Shown piece after piece: positions 18,356-27,763 of a stretch of 64,000 bases of DNA. How positions within the stretch are numbered: position 1 is the stretch's first letter; the number at the start of each line of letters is the position of its first letter. The DNA comes from Ancylobacter defluvii (GTDB lineage Bacteria > Pseudomonadota > Alphaproteobacteria > Rhizobiales > Xanthobacteraceae): the NCBI RefSeq assembly GCF_018390605.1, contig NZ_JAHBGD010000012.1, positions 154,226 through 218,225 of the forward strand. Direction: 5' to 3'. A program made the translations under genes and the position numbers. The notes beneath the pieces were generated by a model that was given only the letters and a program-made list of their open reading frames with translations, was not told the origin of the DNA and did no database searches.

Positions 18356-20653
18356 ATGGGTATCGCGAAATCCATTCGCCCCTATCACAGCCCTGCCGGC
18401 GGCTGGGGCGCCCTCAAGGCCATGGGCACCGCCCTGGTCGAGCAGCACGTCGCCTTCGCCGGCATGGAGCTGCTGTCCCGCATGAACCAGCCGGGCGGCT
18501 TCGATTGCCCGGGCTGCGGCTGGGCCGATCCGAAGCACACCTCGCCGTTCGAATATTGCGAGAATGGCGGCAAGGCCGTCGCCTGGGAGGCCACGGCGAA
18601 GCGCTGCACGCCTGACTTCTTCGCCGCCCACACGGTGCGCGAACTCGAACAGCTCAGCGATTTCGAACTCGAGATGGAAGGCCGCCTCACCCATCCGATG
18701 CGCTACGATTCCATCGGCGACAAATATGAGCCGGTGAGCTGGGAAGAGGCCTTCGCCCTCGTCGCCCGCCATCTCAACGCGCTGCCCGACCCGAACATGG
18801 CGGAGTTCTACACCTCCGGCCGCGCCTCCAACGAGGCCGCCTTCCTCTACCAGCTGTTCGCCCGCGAGTTCGGCACCAACAACTTCCCCGATTGCTCGAA
18901 CATGTGCCACGAGGCCACCAGCGTCGGCCTGCCGCAGTCGATCGGGGTCGGCAAGGGCACGGTGCTGCTGGAGGATTTCGAGAAGGCCGACTGCATCTTC
19001 ATCTTCGGCCAGAACCCCGGCACCAACTCGCCGCGCATGATGACCGACCTGCGCAACGCCTCGCGGCGCGGCGCCACCATCATGTCGTTCAACCCGTTCC
19101 GCGAGCGGGCGCTGGAGCGCTTCCAGGCGCCGCAGAATCCCATCGAGATGGCGACCCTCACCTCGACGCCGATCTCCTCGCGCCTGTTCCAGGTCAAGGT
19201 CGGCGGCGACGTGGCGGTGATCAAGGGCATCATGAAATGCCTTTTCGAAGCCGACGAAGAGGCCCGCCGCACCGAAGCGGCGCCGGTGCTCGACTGGGAT
19301 TTCATCCGCGGCCACACCGTCGGGATCGAGGCGCTGGTCGCCGATGTCGCCGCGACGCAGTGGAGCGCCATCGAGCGCAAGTCCGGCCTGTCCCGCGCCG
19401 ACCTCCTCGAAGCCGCCAATGCCTATAGGAAGGCGGAGCGGACCATCTTCGTCTACGGCATGGGCATCACCCAGCACCGCCACGGCGCGCAGAACGTCCA
19501 GCAACTGACCAATCTCGCTTTGCTCAAGGGCAATATCGGCCGCGAGGGCACCGGCATGTGCCCGGTGCGCGGCCATTCCAACGTGCAGGGCGACCGCACC
19601 GTCGGCATCACCGAGGTGCCGGGCAAGGAATTCCTCGACCGGCTGGAGGCCCGTTTCGGCTTCGCGCCGCCGCGCGCCTTCGGCCACAACGTCGTCACCG
19701 CGCTGGAAGCCATGGCGCGCGGGGAATCGAAGGTGTTCATCGGCCTTGGCGGCAACTTCGCCTCCGCCATCCCGGATTGGGAAGCCACCCAGAAGGCGAT
19801 CCGCGGCCTCGACCTCACCGTCCACATCGCCACCAAGCTCAACCGCAGCCATCTGGTGCATGGTCGCGAGGCGCTGATCCTGCCCTGCCTCGGCCGCACC
19901 GAGGTCGACCTTCAGGCCACCGGCCCGCAATCGGTCACGGTGGAGGATTCGATGTCGATGGTGCACGCCTCGGCAGGGGTCCGGCCGCCGGCTTCCGAAC
20001 ATCTCAGGAGCGAGCCGGCCATCATCGCCGGCATGGCCCGCGCCACGCTGGGCGCCGGCTCGAAAGTGGCGTGGGAGAAGCTCGCCGGCGACTATGCGCT
20101 GATCCGCGAGGATATCGAGGCGGTGTTCCCGATCTTCCAGGCCTACAACGCCCGCATCAGGGAGCCCGGCGGCTTCCACCTCACCTCGCTGGCACGCGAG
20201 CGCATCTGGGCGACACCGTCCGGCAAGGCGAATTTCCTCGTCGTCGAAGGGCTTTGCGAGGACAGCTCGGTGCAAGCCGATGAGGCGCTGTGGATCACCT
20301 CGGTGCGCAGCCACGACCAGTACAACACCACGCTCTATTCCAACTCCGACCGCTATCGCGGCGTCTACAACCAGCGCGACGTGATCTTCCTCAACGAGCA
20401 GGAAATGGCGAAGCGCGGACTGAAGGCCGACGACCGCGTCGATATCTTCACGCTGGCCACCGATGGCATTGAGCGTGCGGTGCGCGGCTTCCGCGTGGTG
20501 CCCTACGCCTTCCCGGATGGCGGCTGCGCCGCCTACTACCCGGAAATGAACCCGCTGGTGCCGCTCTACGCCCACGACCCGATGAGCTTCACCCCCGCCT
20601 ATAAGGGCGTGCCGGTCCGGCTGGTGAAGACCGCCGCGCAGGGAGCGCTCTGA
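18356..20653 (+). CDS. FdhF/YdeP-family molybdopterin oxidoreductase
   Basis: A 765-residue protein of the formate-dehydrogenase-alpha/YdeP family, which binds a molybdenum or tungsten bis-pterin cofactor. The N-terminus carries CPGCGW, and the middle shows DCSNMCHEATSVGL and FGQNPGTNSPRM, typical of pterin-binding segments. The C-terminal molybdopterin-dinucleotide-binding fold is at about 640-750 (RSHDQYNTTLYS). The substrate of YdeP-type enzymes is not established; E. coli YdeP is linked to acid resistance. There is no cleavable signal peptide, so it should be cytoplasmic. It lies 2 bases upstream of cydA, so its function seems tied to quinol oxidation by cytochrome bd. Confidence 0.88.
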   Translation: MGIAKSIRPYHSPAGGWGALKAMGTALVEQHVAFAGMELLSRMNQPGGFDCPGCGWADPKHTSPFEYCENGGKAVAWEATAKRCTPDFFAAHTVRELEQLSDFELEMEGRLTHPMRYDSIGDKYEPVSWEEAFALVARHLNALPDPNMAEFYTSGRASNEAAFLYQLFAREFGTNNFPDCSNMCHEATSVGLPQSIGVGKGTVLLEDFEKADCIFIFGQNPGTNSPRMMTDLRNASRRGATIMSFNPFRERALERFQAPQNPIEMATLTSTPISSRLFQVKVGGDVAVIKGIMKCLFEADEEARRTEAAPVLDWDFIRGHTVGIEALVADVAATQWSAIERKSGLSRADLLEAANAYRKAERTIFVYGMGITQHRHGAQNVQQLTNLALLKGNIGREGTGMCPVRGHSNVQGDRTVGITEVPGKEFLDRLEARFGFAPPRAFGHNVVTALEAMARGESKVFIGLGGNFASAIPDWEATQKAIRGLDLTVHIATKLNRSHLVHGREALILPCLGRTEVDLQATGPQSVTVEDSMSMVHASAGVRPPASEHLRSEPAIIAGMARATLGAGSKVAWEKLAGDYALIREDIEAVFPIFQAYNARIREPGGFHLTSLARERIWATPSGKANFLVVEGLCEDSSVQADEALWITSVRSHDQYNTTLYSNSDRYRGVYNQRDVIFLNEQEMAKRGLKADDRVDIFTLATDGIERAVRGFRVVPYAFPDGGCAAYYPEMNPLVPLYAHDPMSFTPAYKGVPVRLVKTAAQGAL

Positions 20654-20655
20654 CC

Positions 20656-22095
20656 ATGGACGCGGTCGACCTTGCCCGGGCGCAGTTCGCCTTCACCATC
20701 GGCTTCCACATCCTGTGGCCGACGCTTTCCATCGGCCTCGCCTGGTTCTGCACCCTGCTCAGCGCCCTGTGGTGGCGCACCGGCAAGCCGGTCTATCGCG
20801 ACCTGATGCGGTTCTGGATGCGGCTGTTCGCCCTCAGCTTCGGCATGGGCGTCATCACCGGCATCGTGCTCAGCTACGAGATCGGCACCAACTGGGCCGG
20901 CTATTCCCGCTCGGTCTCGAACGTGCTCGGCCCGATGTTCATGTACGAGACGCTGACCGCCTTCTTCCTGGAGGCCGGCTTCATCGGCATCATGCTGTTC
21001 GGCGAGGGGCGGGTGTCGAAGGGCATGCACCTGTTCTCCTGCCTGATGGTGTCGTCCGGCGCGCTGTTCAGCGCCACCTGGATCATCGCCGCCAATAGCT
21101 GGATGCAGACCCCGGCCGGCGCGGTGGCGGGTGCCGACGGCATCTTCCATGTCACCAGTTGGTGGCAGGCAATCTTCACCGCCTCCTTCCCCTACCGCCT
21201 CGCCCACATGGTGTGCGCCAGCTTCCTCACCGGCGCCTTCGTGGTGGCGGGCGTCTCCGCCTTCCATCTGTGGCGCCGGCAGCATCTCGCCGCCTCCCGC
21301 ACCGCCTTCTCCATGGCGATGTGGCTGGCTCTGGTGCTTGCCCCCACCCAGATCGCGCTGGGCGACCTGCACGGCCGCAACACGCTGGAGCACCAGCCGG
21401 TGAAGCTCGCCGCCATGGAAGGGCTGTGGGACACCACCAAGGGGCCGGCGATGACGGTCATCGGCTGGCCGGACATGGCCGAGCAGAAGAACCTCTACGC
21501 CCTCGACATCCCGCATCTCGCCAGCCTCTACCTCACCCATAGCTGGGACGGCGAGGTGCAGGGGCTGAAGACGGTGGCGCCCGCCGACCAGCCCAATGTG
21601 CCGGTGGTGTTCTTCGCCTTCCGCATCATGGTCGGCATCGGCCTCGCTTTGCTGGCCACCGCCGTCACCGGCTTCATCCTGCGGCTGCGGGGGCGGCTGT
21701 TCTATGCGCGCTGGTTCCACCTCCTCGCCATGGCCACCACCCCGCTCGGCTTCCTCGCCGTGCTGGCCGGCTGGACGGTGACCGAGGCCGGGCGCCAGCC
21801 GTGGATCGTCTACGGCCACCTGCGCACCGCCGACGCGGTGGCGCCGGTCACCGTCGGGGCGGTCACCACCTCGCTGCTGATCTTCTTCCTCGTCTACAAC
21901 CTGCTGCTCGCCAGCTTCATCTGGTTCGCCGCGCGCATCGCGCTCAGGGGACCGGCGGGCGACACGCTGCCGGCCCACGAACATCCCGGCCTCGACCGCA
22001 CCAATGCCGGAGGCTCGGCCTCATCGTACACCTCACCGGCCTCCGCTTCGTCCTCATCGACGGCGCTCGGCGACCTCGAACAGGCAGGAGCCTGA
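20656..22095 (+). CDS. cydA: Cytochrome bd ubiquinol oxidase subunit I (CIO type)
   Basis: A 479-residue integral membrane subunit that oxidises ubiquinol and reduces oxygen to water without pumping protons. Heme b595 ligand H18 (FTIGFHILWP) and a second conserved His at H184 (FPYRLAHM) are visible, as is the GRQPW motif near residue 380. The quinol loop is short, as in the cyanide-insensitive CIO/CbdA group. The C-terminal tail is Ser/Ala-rich and low in complexity. It is placed 2 bases after the YdeP-like gene and 2 bases before cydB. Confidence 0.95.
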   Translation: MDAVDLARAQFAFTIGFHILWPTLSIGLAWFCTLLSALWWRTGKPVYRDLMRFWMRLFALSFGMGVITGIVLSYEIGTNWAGYSRSVSNVLGPMFMYETLTAFFLEAGFIGIMLFGEGRVSKGMHLFSCLMVSSGALFSATWIIAANSWMQTPAGAVAGADGIFHVTSWWQAIFTASFPYRLAHMVCASFLTGAFVVAGVSAFHLWRRQHLAASRTAFSMAMWLALVLAPTQIALGDLHGRNTLEHQPVKLAAMEGLWDTTKGPAMTVIGWPDMAEQKNLYALDIPHLASLYLTHSWDGEVQGLKTVAPADQPNVPVVFFAFRIMVGIGLALLATAVTGFILRLRGRLFYARWFHLLAMATTPLGFLAVLAGWTVTEAGRQPWIVYGHLRTADAVAPVTVGAVTTSLLIFFLVYNLLLASFIWFAARIALRGPAGDTLPAHEHPGLDRTNAGGSASSYTSPASASSSSTALGDLEQAGA

Positions 22096-22097
22096 CG

Positions 22098-23153
22098 ATG
22101 ATCGAATTCATGCAAGGGCCCTACGTTCCGCTCGCCTTCGGCGCGCTCGCCGCCTTCTGCGTCACCGTCTATGTGCTGGCCGACGGCCTCGATCTCGGGG
22201 TGGGCATCATCTTCCTCGCCGCCCCCCGCGACGACCAGCGCGACCTGATGATGGCCTCGATCGAGCCGGTCTGGGACGCCAACGAGACCTGGCTGGTCAT
22301 GGGCGGCACGCTGCTCATTGCCGCCTTCCCGGCCGGCTATTACGTGCTGCTGCCGGCCTTCTATCTGCCGATCATGTTCATGCTGTTCGCGCTGATCTTC
22401 CGCGGCATCGCCTTCGAGTTCCGGCTGCAGGCGACCCGCTTCCGCTTCCTGTGGGACATCGCCTTCTCCGCCGGCTCGATCCTGGCAACCCTTTGCCAGG
22501 GCTTGATTCTCGGCGGGCTGATCGGCGGCGTGCCGATGCAGGACGGCATGTTCTCCGGCGGCGCGTTCAGCTTCTTCTCCTTCCTCGGCCTGCTCTGCGG
22601 CGTCGGCTTGGTCGGCGGCTACGCGCTGATCGGCGCCGGCTGGCTGATCTGGAGGACCAATGGCGCGACGCAGGTTTTCGCCCGCGAGATCGCCCACGCC
22701 GCGCTGCTCCTCACCGCCGCCATGATGGCGCTGGTCAGCCTGTGGAGCGCCCTGACCGTGCCGGAAGTGGCCGCGCGCTGGTTCGCCTTGCCGAACCTCC
22801 TGCTGCTGGCGCCGGTGCCTCTCGCCACGCTGGCGGTGTTCGTGGCGATCTGGAGAGGCGTCTGGGACGGCGCCGAGCCGCGCACCTTCCTGTTGTCGCT
22901 GGCGGTTTTCGCGCTGGGCCTGATCGGCCTCGTGGTCAGCCTGTGGCCCTATGTGGTGCCGCGCCACATCACGGTATGGGACGGCGCCGCCGACCCGCAG
23001 ACGCTGGCCTTCATCGCCGTCGGGCTCGTGGTGATCCTGCCGATTGTGCTTGCCTATCAAGCACATGCCTATTGGGTGTTCCGTGGCAAGACGGTGCATC
23101 ACGGCGGCTATGGCGGCGAGACTCTTCAGCCGGCCGGGAGCGCGCGTCCATGA
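22098..23153 (+). CDS. cydB: Cytochrome bd ubiquinol oxidase subunit II
   Basis: A 351-residue membrane subunit with about eight helices. The CydB hallmarks DGLDLGVGI near the N-terminus and PVWDANETWLVMGG are present. The start at 22098 follows GGAGCC two bases after cydA. The stop overlaps the next ATG (ATGA), coupling it to the small membrane protein at 23150. Confidence 0.95.
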   Translation: MIEFMQGPYVPLAFGALAAFCVTVYVLADGLDLGVGIIFLAAPRDDQRDLMMASIEPVWDANETWLVMGGTLLIAAFPAGYYVLLPAFYLPIMFMLFALIFRGIAFEFRLQATRFRFLWDIAFSAGSILATLCQGLILGGLIGGVPMQDGMFSGGAFSFFSFLGLLCGVGLVGGYALIGAGWLIWRTNGATQVFAREIAHAALLLTAAMMALVSLWSALTVPEVAARWFALPNLLLLAPVPLATLAVFVAIWRGVWDGAEPRTFLLSLAVFALGLIGLVVSLWPYVVPRHITVWDGAADPQTLAFIAVGLVVILPIVLAYQAHAYWVFRGKTVHHGGYGGETLQPAGSARP

Positions 23154-23341
23154 ACCCCGCCCTCGCGCTCGCGCCCATCCTCGCGGGACTGATCGTGCTG
23201 TTCACCGGCGCCACGGTGCTGGTGCAGCGTCCACGGGTGGCGCCGCTGCTCGTGGGCGCCTGCATCGCCCTCGACGTGCTGCTGCTCGGCGCCGGCTTGG
23301 TGCTGCTGCCCTTCGCGCTGCTGCCGGCTGGCGGCCTGTAG
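23150..23341 (+). CDS. Small two-helix membrane protein coupled to cydB
   Basis: A 63-residue ORF that starts inside the cydB stop codon (ATGA). It is almost entirely two hydrophobic helices (about residues 5-23 and 34-57) joined by QRPRVAP. The known cytochrome bd accessory subunit CydX is about 37 residues with one helix, and CIO operons can carry other short ORFs; this protein matches neither plainly. The overlap, the codon use and the position argue that it is real and a candidate third subunit or assembly factor. Function unproven. Confidence 0.75.
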   Translation: MNPALALAPILAGLIVLFTGATVLVQRPRVAPLLVGACIALDVLLLGAGLVLLPFALLPAGGL

Positions 23342-23353
23342 GCCCGGCACGGC

Positions 23354-24133
23354 TCAGATCAGCCGCAGGCCCTTCAGGCTGGCATGACCGTCCTTGCCGA
23401 CGATGATGTGGTCGTGCACCTCGATGCCGAGCGGCTTGGCCACGTCGATGATGGTCTTCGTCATCTGGATGTCGGCTTTGGACGGGGTCGGGTCGCCGCT
23501 CGGATGGTTGTGCACGAGGATGATGGCGCTCGCCGACACTTCCAGCGCCCGCTTCACCACCTCGCGCGGATAGACCGGCGTGTGGTCCACCGTGCCGCTC
23601 TGCTGCACCTCGTCGAGGATCAGCTGGTTGCGCTTGTCGAGGAACAACACGCGGAACTGCTCCCGATCTGCATAGGCCATCGAGGCGCGGCAATGGGCGA
23701 TCACCGCGCTCCAGGAGGAGAGCACCGGCCGGGCGCGCATCTGCGCCCGCGTCACCCGCTCCACCGCGGCACCGATCAGCTTGAACTCGGTGGTGATCGC
23801 CTCGCCGACGCCCTTGATCTCACGCAGCCGCGCCGGCGGAGCGGCGATCGCCTCGGCAAAGGAGCCGAAACGCTCCACCAGCTTCTTTGCCAACGGCTTC
23901 ACGTCCGCACGCGGCACGGCGCGGAACAGCACGAGTTCCAGCAGTTCGTAATCCGGCAGCGCCTCGCCGCCGCCCGTACGGAAGCGCTCGCGCAGCCGCT
24001 CGCGATGTCCGGTGAAATGCGGCGAGTACTCCGCCAGCCCGGAGATATCCGACGCCTCGGGCTCCGTTGGCTGAGATTCCGACGGCAGCGGGCCGGTCGT
24101 CGGTGTTTCGTCAAAGCCCGGTTTCGGCTTCAT
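23354..24133 (-). CDS. radC: RadC/JAB-domain protein
   Basis: A 259-residue RadC-family protein: an N-terminal helix-hairpin-helix-like region (about 60-130, [18 protein letters not shown]) and a C-terminal JAB/MPN metalloprotease-like domain. The metal motif is H208-N-H210[11 protein letters not shown]221. RadC is annotated as a DNA repair protein, but its biochemical role is not settled. It is on the minus strand, 17 bases downstream of map, so probably co-transcribed. Confidence 0.93.
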   Translation of the reverse strand: MKPKPGFDETPTTGPLPSESQPTEPEASDISGLAEYSPHFTGHRERLRERFRTGGGEALPDYELLELVLFRAVPRADVKPLAKKLVERFGSFAEAIAAPPARLREIKGVGEAITTEFKLIGAAVERVTRAQMRARPVLSSWSAVIAHCRASMAYADREQFRVLFLDKRNQLILDEVQQSGTVDHTPVYPREVVKRALEVSASAIILVHNHPSGDPTPSKADIQMTKTIIDVAKPLGIEVHDHIIVGKDGHASLKGLRLI

Positions 24134-24150
24134 CCGCCGCCCCGGCCCGG

Positions 24151-24975
24151 TCAGCCGCCGAAGATCGGCTTGTGATAGCCCTTCGGCGACAGGGTGAATA
24201 TCTCCACCCCGGTCTCGGTAACGCCGACCGAATGCTCGAACTGGGCGGAGAGTGCGCGGTCGCGCGTCACCGCCGTCCAGCCGTCCGAGAGCACCTTCAC
24301 ATGCGGCCGGCCGAGATTGATCATCGGCTCGACGGTGAAGATCATGCCCGGCAGCAGTTCCGGGCCCTCACCGAGACGGCCGACATGCACGATGTTCGGC
24401 TCGTCGTGGAACAGCTGGCCGACGCCGTGACCGCAGAAATCGCGCACCACGCTCATGTGCAAGGGCTCGACATAATCCTGGATCGCCGCACCGATGTCGC
24501 CGACATGGCCGCCCGGCTTGACCGCGGCGATGCCGCGCATCATCGATTCGTAGGTCACGTCGAGCAGCCGCTCGGCGCGGCGGGGGATCTCGCCGACCGG
24601 ATACATGCGGCTCGAATCGCCATACCAGCCATCAAAGATCAGCGTCACGTCGACATTGACGATGTCGCCCTCGCGCAGCGGCTTCTCATTGGGAATGCCG
24701 TGGCAGACGACGTGGTTGATCGAGGTGCAGGTCGACTTGCGATAGCCTCGATACATCAGCGTCGCCGGTATGGCACCGCTGTCCATGGCGAATTCGAAGA
24801 CGAGATTGTCGATCGCCTCGGTGCTTACACCCGGCGCGACCATCTCGTGTATGAGATCCAGCGCTTCGGCGGCCAACCGGCCAGCGCGACGCATGCCCTC
24901 GAAGCCTTCCGGCCCGTGCAGGCGAATTTGACCGGTCTTTCGCAGCGGCGCCGAGGCCGCTTCCACATAGGTCAT
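24151..24975 (-). CDS. map: Methionine aminopeptidase, type I
   Basis: A 274-residue cytosolic dimetal peptidase that removes the N-terminal Met from nascent proteins. Ligand segments are visible: [20 protein letters not shown] (both Asp), [12 protein letters not shown] (His), FTVEPMIN (Glu) and QFEHSVGVT (Glu). I choose the ATG at 24975; a TTG three codons upstream (24984) is in frame. It is followed by radC on the same strand. Confidence 0.95.
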   Translation of the reverse strand: MTYVEAASAPLRKTGQIRLHGPEGFEGMRRAGRLAAEALDLIHEMVAPGVSTEAIDNLVFEFAMDSGAIPATLMYRGYRKSTCTSINHVVCHGIPNEKPLREGDIVNVDVTLIFDGWYGDSSRMYPVGEIPRRAERLLDVTYESMMRGIAAVKPGGHVGDIGAAIQDYVEPLHMSVVRDFCGHGVGQLFHDEPNIVHVGRLGEGPELLPGMIFTVEPMINLGRPHVKVLSDGWTAVTRDRALSAQFEHSVGVTETGVEIFTLSPKGYHKPIFGG

Positions 24976-25100
24976 GATAGGCAAGTCCAGCTTTCGTCGC
25001 GGTCTGATACCGCCCTTCCGTCACGACCGAATGTAAGCGATCCGCCGCCGCAAGCAAGGAAACAAGGCGCGAGGCACGCCCGCACCCGGCGAGCCTCGGC

Positions 25101-26264
25101 TCAGCCGAGCGCCTTCGCCATGTGCACCAGCCGCCGGTCCGGCATCTGTTCCACCCGCTCGATCGAGTAACCCTTACGGCGATACCAGTTGATATAGGCC
25201 GACAGCGGTTCGCCAGTATAGAGTCGTACCGTCGAACGCCCGAGCGCATGAGCCCTCGCATCGGCGGCGGCGAGCAGCACGTTGCCGAGCCCGCCCCCCT
25301 GCGCCATCGGGGCGATGGCGAGGCTGTCGAGCAGCAGATCCTCCGCCCGCGGCTCGAGGATGAGTACCGCCGACAGCGCCGTCTCACCGTCGACCACCCA
25401 CACCTCGCGTTCGCGAAACACCTGGCCGTAGTCCCAAAGGAGCGGCACCGGCTCGACGCCGAGCAGGATGCGGTTCTTGGCATAGGCGCGCCGCTGCACC
25501 TCTTCGACCACCGGCCGGTCGGCGAGGCTCGCGCGCCTTAGCCGCACCTCACCAACCTCCATGACATCGGCGTTGAAAGTGCCGAGCGGGGTCAACTGGC
25601 GCCCCTCGGCATCGAAATTCTCCGGTGCCAGCCAATGCACGAAGCCATGGGCGCGCTGTGGCCATTCGCTATCCAGCATGGAGAACCAGGCTGTGTCCCG
25701 GCTGCGACCCTTAACGATCATGTGCTGGCGGAAGATGCCCTCGAAGCGGAAGCCATAACGCACCGCCGCGCGGCGCGAAGGCGCGTTGAGCGCGTTGCAT
25801 TTCCACTCGTAGCGACGATAGCCCAGCGTCTCGAAGACGTAGCGAGCCAGCAGTTCCATCGCCTCGGTGCCCCCCGGCGTGCGCATCAGCGCCGGCGTGT
25901 AGAGAATGTTGCCGACCTCGATCACCCGGTTGGCCGGGTCGATGCGCATCAGGGTGGCATGCCCCACCGCCTCTCCCGTGGCCTTGTCGAGGATGGCGTA
26001 AAGAAGCGGATCTTCCTTCTGCGCCGCCGCGGCATAATGCGTCTCGAACGCCGCGTAGCTCTCGAAAGGCGCGCTGCCGAGATAGGCCCACAGCCGCGCT
26101 TTTTCCGGGCCGTGCGAGCTCGCATAGAGCGCCGGCCCGTGCCTGCCGACGTCGAACGGCACGATGTCGACATGCCGACCGGCGAGTACGACACGCTGCG
26201 GCCGTGGCGCCGGCTGGGAATCGACGACCTCTCCCAGGGGCAGCTCAGGCGCATCAGTGCTCAT
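25101..26264 (-). CDS. Tandem GNAT protein (two acetyltransferase domains)
   Basis: A 387-residue fusion of two GNAT folds. Residues about 25-225 look like a RimJ/RimL-type protein acetyltransferase (ILYTPALMRTPGGTEAMELL, WKCNALNAPSRRAAVRYGFRFEG). Residues about 235-387 are a second, compact GNAT domain with the acetyl-CoA-binding region APMAQGGGLGNVLLAAADARA. The halves correspond to two families that normally exist separately. Substrates are unknown. It is divergent from the aminotransferase at 26410. Confidence 0.85.
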   Translation of the reverse strand: MSTDAPELPLGEVVDSQPAPRPQRVVLAGRHVDIVPFDVGRHGPALYASSHGPEKARLWAYLGSAPFESYAAFETHYAAAAQKEDPLLYAILDKATGEAVGHATLMRIDPANRVIEVGNILYTPALMRTPGGTEAMELLARYVFETLGYRRYEWKCNALNAPSRRAAVRYGFRFEGIFRQHMIVKGRSRDTAWFSMLDSEWPQRAHGFVHWLAPENFDAEGRQLTPLGTFNADVMEVGEVRLRRASLADRPVVEEVQRRAYAKNRILLGVEPVPLLWDYGQVFREREVWVVDGETALSAVLILEPRAEDLLLDSLAIAPMAQGGGLGNVLLAAADARAHALGRSTVRLYTGEPLSAYINWYRRKGYSIERVEQMPDRRLVHMAKALG

Positions 26265-26409
26265 CTAAAAGACCCCGGCGTCACGCGCATTGGATGGCAA
26301 AGCGGACAGAACGGCTTGAAGCCCGCCCCGTTCATGTGACACCAATGACGAAACTACAAGCAATTTGCAGTCGACCTGCCTCAGATCAACGCCAACATAG
26401 AAGAAGCCC

Positions 26410-27612
26410 GTGACATTGCTCGCTTCCCCCATCCGTCCCGTGCCGGCTTTCGAACGCATCGGCGAGGAGAACGCATTCGCCGTGCTCGCCCGTGCGGCGG
26501 CGCTCGCCGGTGAGGGACGCGACATCGTCAATCTCGGCATCGGCCAGCCGGATTTCCGCACGCCGGAACACATCGTGGAAGCCGCGATCAAGGCATTGCG
26601 CGATGGCGAGCACGGCTACACGCCGTCCATCGGCATCGCGCCGCTGCGCGAGGCGGTCGCCGCCGACATCCACCGCCGCCATGGCACGCAGATCGATCCC
26701 GGCCGGGTGGTCATCGTGCCCGGTGGCAAGGTGACGATGTTCGCCGCCATACTGATGCTCGGCGAGCCGGGCGTGGAGATCCTGTATCCCGATCCCGGCT
26801 TCCCGATCTATCGCTCGATGATCGAATTCACCGGCGCCACCCCGGTTCCGGTGCCGATCCGCGAGGAGAACGGCTTTGCCTTCTCGGCGGAAGAGACGCT
26901 GGCGCTGATCACGCCGAAGACTCGGCTGCTCATCCTCAATTCGCCCGCCAATCCCACCGGCGGCGTCACCCCGAAGGCGGAGATCGACGCCTTGGTCGCC
27001 GGGCTGGAGCGACACCCGCATGTCGCCATCCTGTCGGACGAGATCTACGACCAGTTCCTGTTCGACGGCGAAGCGCATACCACCCTGCTCGCCTATCCCG
27101 AGATCCGCAACCGGCTGATCCTGCTCAATGGCTGGTCCAAGACCTATGCGATGACCGGCTGGCGCATGGGGTGGGCCTTGTGGCCGCCGGCGCTGTTCGA
27201 GGCGGTGCGCAAGCTCAGCGTCAATGCCTGGTCCTGCGTCAACGCCCCCGCCCAGTTCGGCGCGCTCGCCGCCCTCACCGGCCCGCAGGACTGCGTTGCC
27301 GCCATGGTGGCCGAGTTCGACACCCGTCGAAAGCTCGTGGTCGACGGCCTCAACGCCCTGCCGGGGGTTCGCTGCGCCACGCCGAAGGGCGCCTTCTATG
27401 CCTTCCCCAACATATCGGGCACCGGTTGGAGCTCGGCGAAGGCGCTGGCCAACGCGCTGCTGGAAACCGCCGGTGTCGCTACCATTGGCGGGCCGGATTT
27501 CGGCGTGCACGGCGAAGGCTATATCCGTCTCTCCTATGCCAATTCGGCGGAGAACATCAGGCGGGCGCTGGAGCGGATGGGCGACTTCCTGCTGTCGGCG
27601 CGGGCGGCCTGA
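26410..27612 (+). CDS. PLP-dependent aminotransferase, class I/II
   Basis: A 400-residue fold-type I aminotransferase. The PLP Lys is K244 in NGWSKTYAMTGWRMGW; NSPANPTGG and the SDEIYDQF Asp/Tyr pair are also visible, as is the C-terminal substrate-Arg segment (GYIRLSYANS). The GTG start at 26410 follows AGAAGAAG. It resembles aspartate/alanine-type aminotransferases; the amino acid specificity cannot be read. It stands alone, with 151 bases to the next gene. Confidence 0.88.
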   Translation: MTLLASPIRPVPAFERIGEENAFAVLARAAALAGEGRDIVNLGIGQPDFRTPEHIVEAAIKALRDGEHGYTPSIGIAPLREAVAADIHRRHGTQIDPGRVVIVPGGKVTMFAAILMLGEPGVEILYPDPGFPIYRSMIEFTGATPVPVPIREENGFAFSAEETLALITPKTRLLILNSPANPTGGVTPKAEIDALVAGLERHPHVAILSDEIYDQFLFDGEAHTTLLAYPEIRNRLILLNGWSKTYAMTGWRMGWALWPPALFEAVRKLSVNAWSCVNAPAQFGALAALTGPQDCVAAMVAEFDTRRKLVVDGLNALPGVRCATPKGAFYAFPNISGTGWSSAKALANALLETAGVATIGGPDFGVHGEGYIRLSYANSAENIRRALERMGDFLLSARAA

Positions 27613-27763
27613 GCCGCCGGCAAGGCCTGCGAACCGAAAGGGACGCGGGGGGCGACAATGGTCGTCGCGCCGCCCCGTGGGTTGCCGCAGCCGCCGAATG
27701 AGGCGAACCTGCGCGCGAATCTCGAGGGCGCCGGCATCGCGCCCGTAGCAGCAGGAGAAGCCC

